This document shows positions 62,286 through 64,000 of a DNA stretch of 64,000 nt, one piece after another. The notes below the pieces were generated by a model that had not been told where the DNA came from, ran no database searches, and saw only the letters and a program-made list of their open reading frames with translations. Within the stretch, counting starts at the first letter, position 1. Each line of letters begins with the position of its first letter. Origin of the DNA: Verrucomicrobiota bacterium (GTDB taxonomy: Bacteria > Verrucomicrobiota > Verrucomicrobiia > Limisphaerales > J093); assembly GCA_016716505.1 (NCBI GenBank), contig JADJWF010000006.1:62001-126000 (forward strand). Reading direction: 5' to 3'. The translations under genes and the position numbers were made by a program.

Positions 62286-64000
62286 ATGCACGCGCTCGAT
62301 ATCGCCATCATGGTGGGCTACTTCATCCTCATGGTCGCCGTCGGGGCGTGGGTGACGAAGAAGGCCGCCCGGGATTCGGAGTCGTACTTCCTTGCCGGCA
62401 AGAGCCTGCCGTGGTGGGTCATCGGGGTCGCGCACGGTTCGAGCGGGATTGATATCGGCGGGACGATGTGGTTCGTGACCATGCTCTACATCTACGGCGC
62501 GAAGGGGCTGTTCCTGCTGTGGATCTGGCCGCTGTTCAACGTGATCTTTCGCATGGTCTATCTCGGCACCTGGGTGCGGCGATCGAATGTGCTGACCGGC
62601 GCGGAATGGATGCGCACCCGCTTCGGTCGCGGCCGGGGTGGCGAACTGGCCTACCTGAGCGTGGTCATTTACGCGCTGGTGAGCGTGGTGGGGTTCCTGA
62701 GCTACGCATTCAAGCCGCTGGGCAAGTTCGCTGCGCCGTTCTTCCCGTTTGACTGGAGCCCGGATACCTACGCCCTGGTCATCATGCTCGTGGCCGGAGT
62801 GTATTGCGTGCTGGGCGGCATGTACTCGGTGGTGCTGAACGACCTCATCCAGTTTGGCTTGATCCTCACCGCGGCCGTCATCATCGCCGTCGTGGCGATG
62901 GTGAAGACGACGCCGGAACAAGTCCTGGCCGCTGTGCCGGCCGGCTGGGACAACCTGTTTTTCGGTTGGCGCCTCGACCTGGACTGGTCGGAGAAAATGC
63001 CCGCGCTCGCTGGCGTCATCCAAAGTCAGGGCTACGAGCTGTTCGGCTTTCTGATCCTGATGCTCTTCGTCAAGGGCGTGCTCGTCAGCATGGCCGGGCC
63101 GACGCCGAACTACGCCATTCAACACGTGCTCTCGACCCGCAACCCGCGCGAGGCCGCTCTGGAAAACCTCGTGATGTGCCTCGTCTCGCTGGCGCCGCGC
63201 TTCCTGCTCATCGCCGGCATTGGCGTGCTGGGCATGGTCTTCTTCAGCGACCAACTGCGCGGCATGGGCAGCAAGGTGGACTTCGAGCAGGTGCTGCCGG
63301 CGGTGGTGGCGAACTACCTGCCGGTCGGCTGCAAGGGGCTGATCGTGGCCGGGCTGGTGGCGGCCTTCATGAGCACGTTCGTCTCCACGGTGAACTCCGG
63401 CGTGGCGTATATCGTGAATGACATCTACCGCCGCTACGTGCGGCCGGACGCGCCGCAGCGGAAGCTCGTCCGTCTCGGCTACCTCTGGTCGGCGGTGGTC
63501 ATCGCCGCCGGTATCGGCTTCGGCTACACCACGCTGAACGTGCATTCGGTGACCAAGTGGGTGGCCAACGCGCTGGTACCGGCTTTTGTGGTTCCGAACG
63601 TCCTGAAGTGGCACTGGTGGCGCTTCAACGGCCACGGCTTTTGGGCCGGCATGGCCGCCGGCACTGCCGCCGCGCTGGCCGTTCCGGCGCTGTGGCCGAC
63701 TCTGAAGGACGTGAATCTTTTCATGTCCATCCTCGCCATCAGTGCGCTGGCCTCGGTCGCCGTCTGTCTGGCGACCGCGCCCGAGCCGGACGACGTGTTG
63801 AAGTCGTTCTACCGCACCGTGCGGCCGTGGGGCTTTTGGCGGCCGATCCTGCTCAAGTGCCGCGCGGAGACGCCGCAGATTCAGCCCAATCGGGACTGTG
63901 CCCGTGACTGGTTCAACGTCCTGGTCGGCATCGCCTGGCAGATCGCGATGATCGCCGCGCCGATTTACCTGATCCTCCGGCAGTGGGACCGACTCGGTCT
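62286..64000 (+). CDS. Sodium:solute symporter family protein (runs off the right edge)
   Basis: From ATG 62286 the frame is open to the end, giving 571 residues without a stop. It begins with a membrane helix MHALDIAIMVGYFILMVAVG and YFLAGKSLPWWVIG, and has about 12 or more hydrophobic segments. GGMYSVVLNDLIQFGLIL (about 178-195) is the sodium:solute symporter signature. Substrates in this family are sugars, amino acids, vitamins or organic acids. The C-terminus has an extension with a WYRT-like cytoplasmic block and another helix at the edge. Its substrate is not evident from neighbours. Confidence 0.92.
   Translation, partial: MHALDIAIMVGYFILMVAVGAWVTKKAARDSESYFLAGKSLPWWVIGVAHGSSGIDIGGTMWFVTMLYIYGAKGLFLLWIWPLFNVIFRMVYLGTWVRRSNVLTGAEWMRTRFGRGRGGELAYLSVVIYALVSVVGFLSYAFKPLGKFAAPFFPFDWSPDTYALVIMLVAGVYCVLGGMYSVVLNDLIQFGLILTAAVIIAVVAMVKTTPEQVLAAVPAGWDNLFFGWRLDLDWSEKMPALAGVIQSQGYELFGFLILMLFVKGVLVSMAGPTPNYAIQHVLSTRNPREAALENLVMCLVSLAPRFLLIAGIGVLGMVFFSDQLRGMGSKVDFEQVLPAVVANYLPVGCKGLIVAGLVAAFMSTFVSTVNSGVAYIVNDIYRRYVRPDAPQRKLVRLGYLWSAVVIAAGIGFGYTTLNVHSVTKWVANALVPAFVVPNVLKWHWWRFNGHGFWAGMAAGTAAALAVPALWPTLKDVNLFMSILAISALASVAVCLATAPEPDDVLKSFYRTVRPWGFWRPILLKCRAETPQIQPNRDCARDWFNVLVGIAWQIAMIAAPIYLILRQWDRLG

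Overview
The window reads as chromosomal DNA from a Verrucomicrobiota bacterium, most likely of the Pedosphaera/Limisphaerales type. By eye it is well above 60% G+C. It carries several markers common in that group: three separate prepilin-like GFTLIELLVV proteins, a PEP-CTERM protein, delta-60 repeats, DUF1080, DUF2961/GH172 and DUF5010 secreted enzymes, secreted proteins ending in an FFRL-type tail, an EF-P with a PGNLR tip loop, and few Shine-Dalgarno sequences. Placement is inference from gene content; no rRNA or tRNA gene was seen. Coding is dense on both strands. I found no CRISPR array, prophage or intact insertion sequence.

Layout. 0-4 kb: end of a delta-60 repeat protein, a DUF1015 protein and PolX. 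4-8.4 kb: a large secreted carbohydrate-binding protein broken by a frameshift, a decayed zinc-ribbon gene and a prepilin-like protein. 8.5-14.4 kb: a TonB-dependent receptor with the CxxxM and HxM copper signature of OprC/NosA, a small CxxCH membrane protein, and secA with two frameshifts. 14.8-18.5 kb: an RRM protein, a TlpA-like thioredoxin, a second prepilin-like protein, a membrane protein and efp. 18.7-25.1 kb: a Tat-exported aldo/keto reductase, a DUF5010 protein, a duplicated-domain secreted protein and a third prepilin-like protein. 25.2-29.7 kb: a compact minus-strand operon marR-lplT-(lnt fragment)-aas for phospholipid remodelling, with a perfect palindrome at the marR start. 29.8-34.5 kb: XerD-like recombinase, zinc alcohol dehydrogenase, bioF, an outer-membrane barrel and a Sel1-like fragment. 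34.5-43 kb: an IS3 orfA relic, a membrane protein, a glycosyltransferase 9/phosphoesterase/acylphosphatase group, a GH172-type protein and an overlapping exbB-exbD-tonB-zinc-ribbon operon. 43-53 kb: PEP-CTERM protein, agmatine deiminase, a NYN/OST-HTH protein, rhomboid protease, DUF1080 lipoprotein, a decaying S74-chaperone locus and addB. 53-60.4 kb: a complete-looking hydroxyproline catabolic operon followed by sufE-like and tatD-like genes. 60.4-64 kb: purE, an ATP-grasp protein and a sodium:solute symporter that runs off the end.

How it fits together. The hydroxyproline genes give an unbroken route from trans-4-hydroxy-L-proline to 2-oxoglutarate: epimerase, three-part D-hydroxyproline dehydrogenase, deaminase and semialdehyde dehydrogenase. 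With the many secreted glycan-related proteins this suggests a polymer degrader that also uses collagen- or plant-derived hydroxyproline. The TonB receptor and the Exb/TonB operon could serve metal uptake. Several single-base defects (secA twice, the 4-7 kb gene, in-frame stops at 7190 and 49058) look partly like sequence errors, because secA should be essential, and partly like real decay.
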